Of a DNA stretch of 64,000 bases, positions 1-9,468 are shown piece by piece. Each line of letters opens with the position of its first letter. The first letter of the stretch is position 1. A program made the position numbers and the translations under genes. The notes under the pieces were generated by a model that had not been told where the DNA came from, did not search any database, and saw only the letters and a list, made by a program, of their open reading frames with translations. Source of the stretch: Bacillota bacterium (lineage in GTDB: Bacteria > Bacillota > Clostridia > Peptostreptococcales > Anaerovoracaceae); contig JAFUCA010000036.1 in assembly GCA_017459895.1 (NCBI GenBank), forward strand, positions 38,357 to 102,356. The letters run 5' to 3'.

Positions 1-749
1 GTGTCATGGCAGTATATGAGTTTTTCAAGGGCTTTCGGGCCATGGAGATCCACGCCTGTTTTCCCATCGCCGTGTGCGCGGCGGTGGCCCTGTACGGGGT
101 CGGGCTCTATGAACACCGGATGGCCGTGGCCGGCGCGGAGCAGAGCCCGTTCTGGTATATGCTCTGGTTCTTCGCCGTGGTGCTGGCCAGCCTTTTGTAT
201 CTGTTTAAGATCGAAGAGCGGAAGCTGGAGGATGCGCTGGCGACCATCACCGGGATCTTCTATATCGTCTTCTTTTCCTATCACATCGGCCTGATCGCGA
301 CGATGGGAATGGAAGTGGGCGCCATGAAAAATCTGGTCTGGCTGGTGGTCATCACGGCCTTCGGAACGGATATCATGGCCTACTTCACCGGCTATGCCTT
401 CGGAAAGCACAAGCTGTGCCCGAAGATCAGCCCGAAGAAGACCATCGAAGGATCCGTGGGGGGCACGCTGGGGAGCATCATCCTATGCGGCGTGTTCGGA
501 TTCTTTTTCGCCCGGCCGCTGCTGGTGCACTGCCTGATCATCGGGCTTCTGGGGGGCATCATCTCCCAGTTCGGAGATCTGACCGCATCGGTGTTCAAGC
601 GCAAGATGGGCATCAAGGATTACGGCAACCTGATCCCGGGACACGGCGGGATCCTGGACCGGTTTGACAGCGTGCTGTTCACCGGGCCGCTGGTTTATTA
701 CTATCTCTGCTTCGCGATGTCGCTGGGGCAGCTGCAGGTCTGGAATTAA
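1..749 (+). CDS. cdsA: Phosphatidate cytidylyltransferase (5' end outside window)
   Basis: CdsA makes CDP-diacylglycerol from phosphatidic acid and CTP, the entry point to bacterial phospholipids, in the cytoplasmic membrane. The frame is open to the left edge, and the visible 247 residues lack the usual N-terminal membrane segments, so the gene is cut by the window. Several hydrophobic segments are visible. The C-terminal third carries the family signature: SVFKRKMGIKDYG, then PGHGG and DRFDS, with the conserved acidic and basic residues in place. Two bases separate its stop from dxr, in the common cdsA-dxr-rseP-ispG order. Confidence 0.95.
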   Translation, partial: VMAVYEFFKGFRAMEIHACFPIAVCAAVALYGVGLYEHRMAVAGAEQSPFWYMLWFFAVVLASLLYLFKIEERKLEDALATITGIFYIVFFSYHIGLIATMGMEVGAMKNLVWLVVITAFGTDIMAYFTGYAFGKHKLCPKISPKKTIEGSVGGTLGSIILCGVFGFFFARPLLVHCLIIGLLGGIISQFGDLTASVFKRKMGIKDYGNLIPGHGGILDRFDSVLFTGPLVYYYLCFAMSLGQLQVWN

Positions 750-751
750 GG

Positions 752-1909
752 ATGAAACGAATTTCGATTTTAGGGAGCACCGGATCCATCGGGACCCAGG
801 CGCTGGATATCATAGATCATAACCGGGAGGAGCTGCGGGTCGCGGCTCTTTCCTGCGCGAGGAGGCTGGATCAGCTGCGGGAGCAGATCCGGCGGTTTTC
901 ACCGGAGGCGGTCTGCGTCGCCGCAGAAGATGATGCGAAGGCGCTGCAGCAGGAGTTTCCGGACATCGAGGTGTACTGGGGCATGCAGGGTCTCGTGTCC
1001 ATCGCGTCCATGGAGGGCTGCGATATAGTGCTGAACTCGCTTCTGGGCATGCAGGGCCTGGAGCCGACGCTGGCCGCTGCAAAGGCTGGCAGGGACATTG
1101 CCTTCGCCAACAAGGAGACGCTGGTGGCGGGGGGAGAGCTGGTGATGAAGACCGTCCGGGAAAACGGCGTGGCGCTGCTTCCGGTGGACAGTGAGCACAG
1201 CGCCATCTTCCAGTCCCTGCAGGGAAGCACTGATTGTCCCATCCGGCGGATCCTGCTGACGGCCTCCGGCGGACCCTTCCGCGGGTTCACCAGGGAGCAG
1301 CTGGAGGAGGTCACCCTGGAGCAGGCCCTGAAGCATCCCAACTGGTCCATGGGAGCCAAGATCACCATCGACTCCGCGTCCATGATGAACAAGGGACTGG
1401 AGGTCATCGAAGCCAGATGGCTGTTCGATGTGCCTCTGGAGAAGATCCAGATCGTGGTGCATCCCCAGAGCGTGCTTCACTCCGCGGTGGAGTTCATGGA
1501 CGGTTCGGTCATCGGGCAGATGGGAAATCCCGATATGCGGGTGCCCATCGCCTATGCCTTCAGCTATCCGAGGCGCCTTGCCATGAGCGGCAGCATGCAG
1601 CCGCTGGACCTGTTCGGGTATCCCGGCGGACTGAGCTTTGAGCGGGCGGATGAGGAGGTGTTCCGCACGATCCATCTGGCCTACGAAGCCAGCCGGCGGG
1701 GTGGGACCTATCCGGTGGTGCTCAACGGAGCCAATGAAGCTTTGGTGGCGGCATTCCTTCATCGCAGGATCCGTTTCTGCGAGATCCAGCAGCTGCTGGA
1801 GGCGATCCTGGAAGAGCACCAGCCTTTGCATGAGCCGGATCTGGAGACGATTCTGGCGGCGGATGAACAGGCCCGCCGCGCAGCGGAAGAAATGATTGAG
1901 AAGATATGA
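752..1909 (+). CDS. dxr: 1-deoxy-D-xylulose 5-phosphate reductoisomerase
   Basis: Dxr (IspC) converts DXP to MEP with NADPH, the committed step of the non-mevalonate isoprenoid pathway, in the cytoplasm. The 385-residue protein is full length. It opens with the NADPH-binding motif ILGSTGSIGTQAL, has FANKETLVAGG near residue 120, the metal and substrate region PVDSEHSAIFQ, and ASGGPFRG further on. It starts 2 bp after cdsA with AAGG just upstream and overlaps rseP by 4 bp. ispG, a later enzyme of the same pathway, lies two genes on. Copies of the dispersed repeat at 1079 (read AKAG) and 1819 (read QPLH) lie inside it. Confidence 0.97.
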   Translation: MKRISILGSTGSIGTQALDIIDHNREELRVAALSCARRLDQLREQIRRFSPEAVCVAAEDDAKALQQEFPDIEVYWGMQGLVSIASMEGCDIVLNSLLGMQGLEPTLAAAKAGRDIAFANKETLVAGGELVMKTVRENGVALLPVDSEHSAIFQSLQGSTDCPIRRILLTASGGPFRGFTREQLEEVTLEQALKHPNWSMGAKITIDSASMMNKGLEVIEARWLFDVPLEKIQIVVHPQSVLHSAVEFMDGSVIGQMGNPDMRVPIAYAFSYPRRLAMSGSMQPLDLFGYPGGLSFERADEEVFRTIHLAYEASRRGGTYPVVLNGANEALVAAFLHRRIRFCEIQQLLEAILEEHQPLHEPDLETILAADEQARRAAEEMIEKI

Positions 1910-2916
1910 CGATTATTTACGCGATACTGATATTCTGTGTCCTGATTTTTGTTCATGAATTCGGACACTTCATAACGGCGAAGGCCTGCGGAGTGAAGGT
2001 CAACGAGTTTGCCATCGGCATGGGTCCGGCGTTTTTCAAGAGACGGCGGGGCGAGACGCTGTACGCGCTACGGGTGTTCCCCATCGGCGGATACTGCGCC
2101 ATGGAAGGGGAGGACGAGGACTCTCCGGATCCCCGGGCCTTCAACAACAAGCCGGCCTGGCAGCGGGCCATCGTTCTGGCGGCGGGATCTCTGATGAACC
2201 TGCTGACCTGCGTGGTGCTGCTGATCATCATCGCTTTTTACGCGGGACAGGCTACTACCACCATCGACACGGTGGAGCCGGGCTCCCCTGCGGAGGCCGC
2301 CGGACTGATCCACGGAGATACGATCGAGAAGATCGACGGGCAGCAGATCCGGGAATGGAATGATATCATTCAGACCATCGGCTACAGCAAAGAAAAAACA
2401 GCTCAGCTGACCTTCGACCGCGGCGGCGAGGAGATGACGGCAGGCGTCGTGCTGAAGTACAACGAAGAGCAGAAGCGCAACATGATCGGAATCACGCCCG
2501 CGATGGAGCGGCACCTGCTGGGATCGATCGGCGCCGGGGTAAAAAACACCGGCGACATGGCGGTCATGATGTACGATACCCTGCGGCAGCTCTTTACCGG
2601 CGGTGTCTCCGTGAAGGAGCTTTCCGGGCCGGTAGGCATCGTCTACGCGGTGAACGAGACGGCGAAATCCGGCGTGCTCTACGTGGTCTACCTGGCGGCG
2701 CTGCTAAGCCTGAACCTGGCGATCATCAACCTGCTGCCGCTGCCTGCCCTGGACGGGGGAAGGCTCCTGTTCCTGCTGATCCGCAAGCTCACCGGCAAAC
2801 GGGTGACGGATGAGATGGAGGGACGGATCCACTTCATCGGGATCATGCTGCTGCTGCTTCTGATGGTGTACGTCACCTTCAACGACGTGATCCGGTTCAT
2901 CGTGCCGATCTTCTAG
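1906..2916 (+). CDS. rseP: Site-2 zinc metalloprotease RseP/RasP
   Basis: Intramembrane protease that cuts anti-sigma factors and signal-peptide remnants inside the membrane. The first helix holds HEFGH near residue 14, the zinc-binding and catalytic motif. A PDZ domain follows at about residues 115-180. The C-terminal region has NLLPLPALDGG, whose Asp is the third zinc ligand, and a final hydrophobic helix. At 336 residues it is family length. The start overlaps dxr (ATGA), implying translational coupling, and ispG begins 10 bp downstream. Confidence 0.96.
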   Translation: MTIIYAILIFCVLIFVHEFGHFITAKACGVKVNEFAIGMGPAFFKRRRGETLYALRVFPIGGYCAMEGEDEDSPDPRAFNNKPAWQRAIVLAAGSLMNLLTCVVLLIIIAFYAGQATTTIDTVEPGSPAEAAGLIHGDTIEKIDGQQIREWNDIIQTIGYSKEKTAQLTFDRGGEEMTAGVVLKYNEEQKRNMIGITPAMERHLLGSIGAGVKNTGDMAVMMYDTLRQLFTGGVSVKELSGPVGIVYAVNETAKSGVLYVVYLAALLSLNLAIINLLPLPALDGGRLLFLLIRKLTGKRVTDEMEGRIHFIGIMLLLLLMVYVTFNDVIRFIVPIF

Positions 2917-2926
2917 GAGATTCAAT

Positions 2927-4054
2927 ATGAAACGACAGGTAATATGCGGGGATGTGAAGATCGGGGGAGGCGCTCCCATCAGCATCCAGTCCATGACAAA
3001 TACGAAGACTGCCGATGTGCCCTCGACCATGCGGCAGATTGATGCGCTGACGGAGGCCGGCTGTGAGATCATCCGGCTGGCGGTCCCGGACCGGGACGCG
3101 GCGGAGGCGCTGAAGGAGATCAAGCGCAGATCCCGGATTCCCGTGGTGGCGGACATTCATTTCGATTACCGGCTGGCCCTGGCCTCCATGGAAGCCGGCG
3201 TCGATAAGATCCGGATCAACCCGGGGAACATCGGCGGTGAGGAAAACGTCCGGAAGGTGGTGGAGATGGCAAAGGCCCGGCGCATTCCCATCCGGGTCGG
3301 TGTCAATTCCGGCTCCCTGGAGAAGGATATTGTGGCCAGGGACGGGGGCGTCAGTGCAGAAGGCCTGGCGGAAAGCGCCCTGCGCAACGTTCGCCTTCTG
3401 GAGAAATTCGATTTTGAGGACATCGTGATCTCGCTGAAGTCCTCCAATGTGAAAATGAACGATCAGGCATACCGCATCGTCGACGATCGGTGCGACTATC
3501 CGCTGCACATCGGCGTGACGGAAGCCGGAACCCCGGCCAGGGGACGGACCAAGTCGGCGGCGGGTATCGGCGCGCTGCTGCTTTCCGGCATCGGCGACAC
3601 CCTGCGGGTCTCCCTGACGGCGGATCCGGTGCAGGAGGTGCTGTTTGCCAGAGAGCTGCTGGACGTGCTGGACATCCGCAAATCCGGCATCGAGATCGTT
3701 TCCTGTCCCACCTGCGGCAGAACCGAGGTGGATCTGGAACGGATCATCGATCGGATCGAGCAAAGGCTGGAGCCGCTGAAGAAGACCTTCGAAGCACGGC
3801 GGCAAAGGCCCGGCGTCCTCAGCGGCGGCGCCGGCGGTGCTGCCAGCATGAAGATCGCCGTCATGGGCTGCGTCGTCAACGGTCCGGGGGAAGCCCGGGA
3901 AGCCGATATCGGCGTGGCCTGCGGCAAGGGTAAAGGCGTACTCATCCGCAAGGGAGAGATCCTCCGGCAGGTGACCGAGGAGAACATACCAGAAGAAATT
4001 TGCAGACTGGCAGAGGAATATGCAGAAATCACTTACGGAATCCATACAATTTGA
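2927..4054 (+). CDS. ispG: 4-hydroxy-3-methylbut-2-enyl diphosphate synthase (flavodoxin)
   Basis: IspG (GcpE) reductively opens MEcPP to HMBPP in the MEP pathway using a [4Fe-4S] cluster. The TIM-barrel part opens with the SIQSMTNTKTADV region, and the C-terminal part has the cluster motifs SCPTCGRTEVDL and CVVNGPGEA. The length of 375 residues is slightly above the usual 350-360. The ribosome binding site is AGGAGA. The 3' end overlaps the polC start by 35 bp in another frame. Confidence 0.97.
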   Translation: MKRQVICGDVKIGGGAPISIQSMTNTKTADVPSTMRQIDALTEAGCEIIRLAVPDRDAAEALKEIKRRSRIPVVADIHFDYRLALASMEAGVDKIRINPGNIGGEENVRKVVEMAKARRIPIRVGVNSGSLEKDIVARDGGVSAEGLAESALRNVRLLEKFDFEDIVISLKSSNVKMNDQAYRIVDDRCDYPLHIGVTEAGTPARGRTKSAAGIGALLLSGIGDTLRVSLTADPVQEVLFARELLDVLDIRKSGIEIVSCPTCGRTEVDLERIIDRIEQRLEPLKKTFEARRQRPGVLSGGAGGAASMKIAVMGCVVNGPGEAREADIGVACGKGKGVLIRKGEILRQVTEENIPEEICRLAEEYAEITYGIHTI

Positions 4055-7000
4055 CCAATACAAGGGCTGCCGGCCGGAGGACATCCGGCCGGAAGTGCGG
4101 CAGGCATTCCTGTCCAAAGACCGGCGGGTGCTCCATCTGGACATGGTGCTCAATTTCATCATGTCCGCGGACGAGATCGAGCAGTTCAAGCAGCGTCTGC
4201 TGAAGAAGCTGCCGGGGATCCGGCAGGTGGACCTGACCATCGAGCCGCGCAATGCCCTGAACGAAGCGCAGCTGAAGCAGCAGGAGCAGGAGCGGGCCGC
4301 CAGAGCGGCCGAGGCCGCCGCGCAGCGGGGTGAATACGGAGGCCTGGGAAGTTTCGCCGAAGGAGGTTCATCTGCGGCGGGAGCATCCGGCGCGGCAGGA
4401 AACTCCGGAAAAGGCGCCGGGGGAGCACCGAGGCGCGGCCGCAGGCGCAGGAAGTTCGTTCCCGCGCAGGGAAACCGGATCATGGGTGATCCGGTCAATG
4501 CTCCCGTGCTCCCCATCAGCGAGATCACTTCCGAAAGCGGCACCGTCGCCATCGAAGGCGAGCTGTTCAACAAGGACTGCCGCACCACCAGGAGCGACAG
4601 CAAGCTGGTCAGCCTTTTTGTGACGGATAAGCGCACCAGCCTTTGCGTGAAAGCCTTCGTCGTCAACGAGAAATGGGACGAGATCGACGGGATGCTCTCT
4701 CCGGGCGACGGGGTGAGGATCCAGGGACTGGCCCAGTGGGACCGGTTCGACAACTGTGTCACCATCATGGCGGATACCATCGAGAAGACCGAGGTGAAGG
4801 AACGGACGGACACCTGCGAGCGCAAGCGGGTCGAGCTGCACGCCCACACCAAGATGAGCGCCATGGACGGGCTCAACGACGTCAAGCACATGGTCAAAAC
4901 CGCAGAGAAGTGGGGCCATCCCGCGGTGGCCATCACCGACCACGGCGTGGTGCAGGCCTTTCCGGACGCGTCCCATGCGGCGAAGAACATCAAGATCCTC
5001 TACGGCTGCGAAGGTTATCTGCTGGACGACCGGGAGCTGATCCGGGAAGACGGCAGCATCGACTACAAGGCACGGCCGACCAACCACGTGATCCTGTTCG
5101 CGAGGAATCGGGAGGGGCTGAAGAACCTGTACCGGCTGGTTTCCATTTCCCATCTGGAGTATTTCTATAAGAAGCCGCGGCTTCCCAGATCCGTCATCGA
5201 AAAGTACCGGGAGGGACTGATCATCGGTTCCGCCTGCGTCATGGGGGAGATCTATCAGGCGATCCTGAGGGATGCCCCCGAAGAGGAGCTGGAGTACCTC
5301 GTACGCTTCTATGACTACCTGGAGATCCAGCCTTTGGTCAACAACCACTTCCTGATCGACGGGAAGAAGATCAAGGACGAGGAGGATCTGAAGGAGCACA
5401 ACCGGCGCATCATCGCCCTGGGCGAGAAATACGGCAAGCCCGTGGTCGCCACCTGCGACGCCCACTATTTTGACGCGGAGGAAGCGCTGTACCGGCGGAT
5501 CCTGATGGCCGGGCAGGGCTTTAAGGACGTGGAGGGCGATGAGGGCCTGTATTTTCGGACCACCGACGAGATGCTGGAGGAATTCTCCTACCTGGGAGAG
5601 GAACTGGCCTATCAGGTGGTGGTGGAGAACACCAACCGGATCGCGGACATGATCGAGCCGATGATGCCCGTGCCCGACGGCAAATTCCCGCCGAAGATCG
5701 ACGGGGCCGAGGATGCGCTGCGAGAGGCCTGCGCCGAGCGGGCCGCCGCCATGTACGGGGATCCGCTGCCGGAGGAGATCCGGCAAAGGCTGGACAAAGA
5801 GCTCAATTCCATCATCGATAACGGATACGCGGTCATGTACCGCTCCGCCGAAATGCTGGTCAAAAAGTCCCTGTCGGACGGATACCTGGTGGGATCCCGG
5901 GGGTCCGTCGGATCCTCCTTTGCCGCCACCATGTCCGGCATCACCGAAGTCAATCCGCTGCCGCCCCACTACCTGTGCCCGAAGTGCAAGCACCTGGAGT
6001 GGGGGGATCTGCAGGAGTACGACTGCGGCGTGGACATGCCGGATAAGGTCTGTCCGGAGTGCGGAACGCCGTACCGGAAGGAAGGATTCAATATTCCCTT
6101 TGAGACCTTTCTCGGATTCAACGCCAACAAGGAGCCGGATATCGACCTGAACTTCGCGGGGGAATACCAGGGCACCGCGCAGAAATACGTGGAGGAGATC
6201 TTCGGTGCGGAGAACGTTTTCAAGGCCGGCACCATCGGCACCATCAAGGATAAGACAGCCTTTGGATACGTAGCGAAATACTTCGAAGAGCGGGGGATCA
6301 GCGCCAACCGGTTCGAGCTGGACCGGCTGACCGGCTGCTGCGCCGGCGTGCGAAGGACCTCGGGACAGCACCCCGGCGGCGTCATCATCGTGCCCCGGGG
6401 CCACGAGATCTACGAGTTCTGCCCCGTGCAGCACCCGGCCAACGATGTGAATTCCGACATCATTACGACCCATTTCGATTATCACTCCATCGATCAGAAT
6501 CTGCTGAAGCTGGATATCCTGGGGCACGACGCGCCGTCCATGATCCGCCAGCTGCAGGATATGACCGGGATCGACCCCATGGACGTTCCCCTGAAGGACG
6601 AACGGGTCATGTCGATCTTCATCGGAACCGACGGCCTTGACATTCAGGATCCGGACTACCGGTTCTCCCACGGATCCTTCGGTATCCCGGAATTCGGAAC
6701 CAAGTTTGTCCGCCAGATGCTGGATGACATTCAGCCCACCTCCTTCGAGGAGCTGATCCGGATCTCCGGACTGTCCCACGGAACCGATGTCTGGCTGGGC
6801 AACGCCCAGGACATCGTGGTAAACGGCATCGCCACCATGAAGGAAGCCATCGCCACCCGGGATGACATCATGAACTACCTGCGAAAAAAAGGTCTTCCCA
6901 ACGCCGACGCCTTCACCATCATGGAGAAGGTCCGAAAGGGCAAGGGGCTGACGGAGGAACAGGAACTGCAGATGCGGGAGCACGACGTGCCCGACTGGTA

Positions 7001-7562
7001 CATCGATTCCTGCAAGAAGATCAAATACATGTTCCCCCGGGCCCATGCGGTGGCCTACTGCATGATGTCCATGCGGATCGCCTGGTTCAAGGTCTATCAT
7101 CCCGTGGAATTCTATGCGGTGTACTTCACGGCGAAGGTGGCGAACTTCGACGAGAAGGTCATGCTGCGGGGACAGCACGCCATCGAGGAGCGGATGGATG
7201 AGATCATCCGCAAGGGCAAGGACGCCTCGGCCAAGGAGCAGGACGATATGCCGGTGCTGGAGCTGGCCTATGAGATGTGCGCCAGAGGCTATGAATTCGC
7301 GCCGGCGCGGCTGGGGATCTCCGATGCCATGAAGTTCCGCGCCTATGAAGGCAAGGTGCTGCTGCCCTTCGTCGCCATCACCGGCATGGGTGAGGGGGCG
7401 GCCAGGCAGTTTGCGGCGGCCTACGAGGAGCGGCCCTACGAAACCGTGGAGGACATCGCTGACCGGGGCAAGGTCAACAAGTCCGCCATCGAGGAGCTGC
7501 GGGAGCACGGGGTACTGGAAGGACTGCCCGAGACGGCGCAGATTTCTTTCTTCCAGCTGTAG
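4020..7562 (+). CDS. polC: DNA polymerase III PolC-type alpha subunit lacking the 3'-5' exonuclease domain
   Basis: Replicative polymerase of low-GC Gram-positives. In order: an N-terminal domain; a low-complexity Ala/Gly linker at roughly residues 85-145; an OB-fold domain; a PHP domain starting VELHAHTKMSAMDG near residue 270; the zinc motifs CPKC and CPECG; and the polymerase core with VGSRGSVGSS and the catalytic PDIDLNF. At 1180 residues it is about 250 shorter than Bacillus PolC (about 1440). Much of the deficit is the proofreading exonuclease normally inserted in PHP: the sequence passes from GCEGYLLDD (about residue 335) to NHVILFARN with only about 20 residues between, without frameshift or stop. 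The start at 4020 is preceded by AGAGGA. Confidence 0.95.
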   Translation: MQKSLTESIQFDQYKGCRPEDIRPEVRQAFLSKDRRVLHLDMVLNFIMSADEIEQFKQRLLKKLPGIRQVDLTIEPRNALNEAQLKQQEQERAARAAEAAAQRGEYGGLGSFAEGGSSAAGASGAAGNSGKGAGGAPRRGRRRRKFVPAQGNRIMGDPVNAPVLPISEITSESGTVAIEGELFNKDCRTTRSDSKLVSLFVTDKRTSLCVKAFVVNEKWDEIDGMLSPGDGVRIQGLAQWDRFDNCVTIMADTIEKTEVKERTDTCERKRVELHAHTKMSAMDGLNDVKHMVKTAEKWGHPAVAITDHGVVQAFPDASHAAKNIKILYGCEGYLLDDRELIREDGSIDYKARPTNHVILFARNREGLKNLYRLVSISHLEYFYKKPRLPRSVIEKYREGLIIGSACVMGEIYQAILRDAPEEELEYLVRFYDYLEIQPLVNNHFLIDGKKIKDEEDLKEHNRRIIALGEKYGKPVVATCDAHYFDAEEALYRRILMAGQGFKDVEGDEGLYFRTTDEMLEEFSYLGEELAYQVVVENTNRIADMIEPMMPVPDGKFPPKIDGAEDALREACAERAAAMYGDPLPEEIRQRLDKELNSIIDNGYAVMYRSAEMLVKKSLSDGYLVGSRGSVGSSFAATMSGITEVNPLPPHYLCPKCKHLEWGDLQEYDCGVDMPDKVCPECGTPYRKEGFNIPFETFLGFNANKEPDIDLNFAGEYQGTAQKYVEEIFGAENVFKAGTIGTIKDKTAFGYVAKYFEERGISANRFELDRLTGCCAGVRRTSGQHPGGVIIVPRGHEIYEFCPVQHPANDVNSDIITTHFDYHSIDQNLLKLDILGHDAPSMIRQLQDMTGIDPMDVPLKDERVMSIFIGTDGLDIQDPDYRFSHGSFGIPEFGTKFVRQMLDDIQPTSFEELIRISGLSHGTDVWLGNAQDIVVNGIATMKEAIATRDDIMNYLRKKGLPNADAFTIMEKVRKGKGLTEEQELQMREHDVPDWYIDSCKKIKYMFPRAHAVAYCMMSMRIAWFKVYHPVEFYAVYFTAKVANFDEKVMLRGQHAIEERMDEIIRKGKDASAKEQDDMPVLELAYEMCARGYEFAPARLGISDAMKFRAYEGKVLLPFVAITGMGEGAARQFAAAYEERPYETVEDIADRGKVNKSAIEELREHGVLEGLPETAQISFFQL

Positions 7563-7598
7563 GTAGTTGCCTCAAACCGTGAAATTGCAAGGTTTTTC

Positions 7599-7627
7599 TT
7601 GCAATCTGCGAAATGATGTGGTAAGAT
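7599..7627 (+). promoter_or_regulatory. Promoter of the rimP operon
   Basis: TTGCAA (7599-7604), 17-bp spacer, TAAGAT (7622-7627). It lies between polC and the rimP leader hairpin. Just upstream, TTGCAAG and CTTGCAA around a GTTTTT loop (about 7585-7604) form a hairpin that overlaps the -35 box. Confidence 0.6.
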
Positions 7628-7656
7628 AACGACAGTCAATAAGTTAACGTTATGGT

Positions 7657-7680
7657 AAGAGTGGGTCTGAGCCCACTCTT
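7657..7680 (+). promoter_or_regulatory. rimP leader hairpin
   Basis: Perfect 9-bp arms AAGAGTGGG and CCCACTCTT with a 6-nt loop, 22 bp before the rimP start and downstream of the promoter, so it is in the 5' UTR. Only ATTTG follows, so it is a poor intrinsic terminator. Hairpins of this kind are frequent before rimP-nusA operons in Firmicutes; the role is inferred to be leader control or RNA processing. Confidence 0.6.
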
Positions 7681-7702
7681 ATTTGTTGGATATGAGGCAT
7701 AA

Positions 7703-8227
7703 ATGGCAAAGAAAAAAGTAACCCAGGTCGCAGAGGAACTGCTGGGGGATTTCCTGGAGCAGGAAGGCTACGAGCTGTACCACAGCGAGTTTGTCAAGGA
7801 AGGCAGCGACTGGTTTCTCCGGGTCTACATCGACCTGAAGCCGGAGGCTGCCGGCAGCGAAGAGCGCTACGTCAGCACCGATGACTGCGAGAAGGTCAGC
7901 CGGTTCCTCAGCGAGGCGATGGACGAAGCCGACCCCATCGAGCAGAACTACTACCTGGAGGTCTCCTCACCCGGGATGGACCGTCCGCTGCTGAAGCCCG
8001 AGCACTGGCGCCGCTACATCGGCCGGCAGGTCGAGGTGCGTCTGTACCGGGGCAAGGACGGAACGAAGAACATCACCGGCACGCTGCAGCGTTTTGATGA
8101 GGCACCGCAGGATGGCGGCACGCAGACCGGCGAAGGTCCTCTCGTCACCATCACAGACGAAACCGGCAAACCATGGGAACTTGCACTAACAGAGATCGCG
8201 AAAGCCAGACTGGCAGTCGTATTCTAG
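7703..8227 (+). CDS. rimP: Ribosome maturation factor RimP
   Basis: Needed for 30S subunit maturation in the cytoplasm. The 174-residue protein has the RimP features YELYHSEFVKEG and LRVYID in the N-terminal domain, then SPGMDRPLLKP at the junction to the C-terminal SH3-like domain. It is the first gene of a nine-gene operon running to ribF. The start is preceded by GAGG. Confidence 0.95.
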   Translation: MAKKKVTQVAEELLGDFLEQEGYELYHSEFVKEGSDWFLRVYIDLKPEAAGSEERYVSTDDCEKVSRFLSEAMDEADPIEQNYYLEVSSPGMDRPLLKPEHWRRYIGRQVEVRLYRGKDGTKNITGTLQRFDEAPQDGGTQTGEGPLVTITDETGKPWELALTEIAKARLAVVF

Positions 8228-8254
8228 ATAACTTCAATTATCGGAGGAAGAGCA

Positions 8255-9466
8255 ATGAATGATTTTATGAACGCAATCGATGATCTGGTCAAAGAGAAAG
8301 GGATCACGAAGGAACTCCTGATGGATGCCATCGAGTCCGCACTGGTCGCCGCCTACAAGAAGAACTATGGCACGGCCCAGAACGTCAGAGTCGTGTTCGA
8401 AGGCGACATGGAAGGCATCGAGGTGCTGATGAGAAAGGACGTCGTGGAGGAAGTCGAAGACGAATTCACTCAGATTTCTCTGGAAGAAGCTCTGGAGATC
8501 GACCCGCGTTATCAGGTAGGAGACGTGGTCGAATATCAGGTGACACCGCAGAATTTCGGCCGGATCGCGGCCCAGACCGCCAAGCAGGTCGTGGTACAGA
8601 AGATCCGGGAAGCCGAGCGCGGCATGGTCTTTGACAACTACATCAACCGGCAGGGCGATCTGATCACCGGCGTCGTTCAGCGAATCAGCAACGAGACGAT
8701 CTTCGTCAACATCGGCAACACCGAGGGCATTCTGGTCGCCGGCGAGCGGGCCAGAGGCGAGCGGTTCCGTGTCAACGACCGGATCAAGGCATACATCATG
8801 GACGTGCGCAAGAGCACCAAGGGACCTCAGATCTTCCTCTCCAGGACCCACCCGGGATTTGTGGAGCGGCTGTTTGAGCTGGAGGTTCCCGAGATCGAGG
8901 ACGGCATCGTCGAAATCAAGAGCATTGCCAGAGAGGCGGGCTCCCGGACCAAGATCGCGGTCTACACCGAGGACGAAGATGTGGATCCGGTGGGCGCCTG
9001 CGTCGGCACCGGCGGCAGCAGAGTCCGCAACATCGTGGACGAGCTGTTCGGCGAGAAGATCGACATCACCACATGGGATGACGATCCGAAGATCCTGATC
9101 AAGAACGTGCTCAGCCCGGCCAAGGTAGAGGAAGTCCTGATCGACGAGGAAGAGAAGGCAGCGACGGTCATCGTACCGGATTATCAGCTGTCCCTGGCCA
9201 TCGGCAAGGAAGGACAGAACGTCCGCCTGGCAGCCAGACTTTGCGGATGGAAGATCGACATCAAGAGCCACTCCCAGTACTTCGGAGACGAAGAAGACGA
9301 GTACTACGATGATGACGAGTACTACGACGACTACGAGGACGGCGAGTACATCGAAGAGGCTGAGGAAGCCGAAGCAGCGGAAGAGACTGAGGAATCGGAA
9401 GAAACCGAAGAGGCCGATGCAAAGGCTGGCGAGGCTGAGGAGGTCGAAACAGCCGAAGAGGAATAA
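8255..9466 (+). CDS. nusA: Transcription termination/antitermination factor NusA
   Basis: Binds RNA polymerase and nascent RNA to modulate pausing and termination. The order is NusA N-terminal domain (about 1-125), S1 domain (GVVQRISNETIFVNIG, about 135-200) and two KH domains (GSRVRNIVDELFGEKIDI; LAIGKEGQNVRLAARL). The last 60 residues form a very acidic tail rich in Glu, Asp and Tyr, beyond the usual Firmicutes end. The ribosome binding site is GGAGG. One dispersed repeat (9419) lies in the tail, where it encodes AKAGE. Confidence 0.97.
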   Translation: MNDFMNAIDDLVKEKGITKELLMDAIESALVAAYKKNYGTAQNVRVVFEGDMEGIEVLMRKDVVEEVEDEFTQISLEEALEIDPRYQVGDVVEYQVTPQNFGRIAAQTAKQVVVQKIREAERGMVFDNYINRQGDLITGVVQRISNETIFVNIGNTEGILVAGERARGERFRVNDRIKAYIMDVRKSTKGPQIFLSRTHPGFVERLFELEVPEIEDGIVEIKSIAREAGSRTKIAVYTEDEDVDPVGACVGTGGSRVRNIVDELFGEKIDITTWDDDPKILIKNVLSPAKVEEVLIDEEEKAATVIVPDYQLSLAIGKEGQNVRLAARLCGWKIDIKSHSQYFGDEEDEYYDDDEYYDDYEDGEYIEEAEEAEAAEETEESEETEEADAKAGEAEEVETAEEE

Positions 9467-9468
9467 CT

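Noticed and set aside
4368-7508. Open frame of about 1046 codons on the minus strand over polC
   Set aside because: It mirrors polC codons of high GC third position and has no recognisable domain or ribosome binding site; polC is certain.
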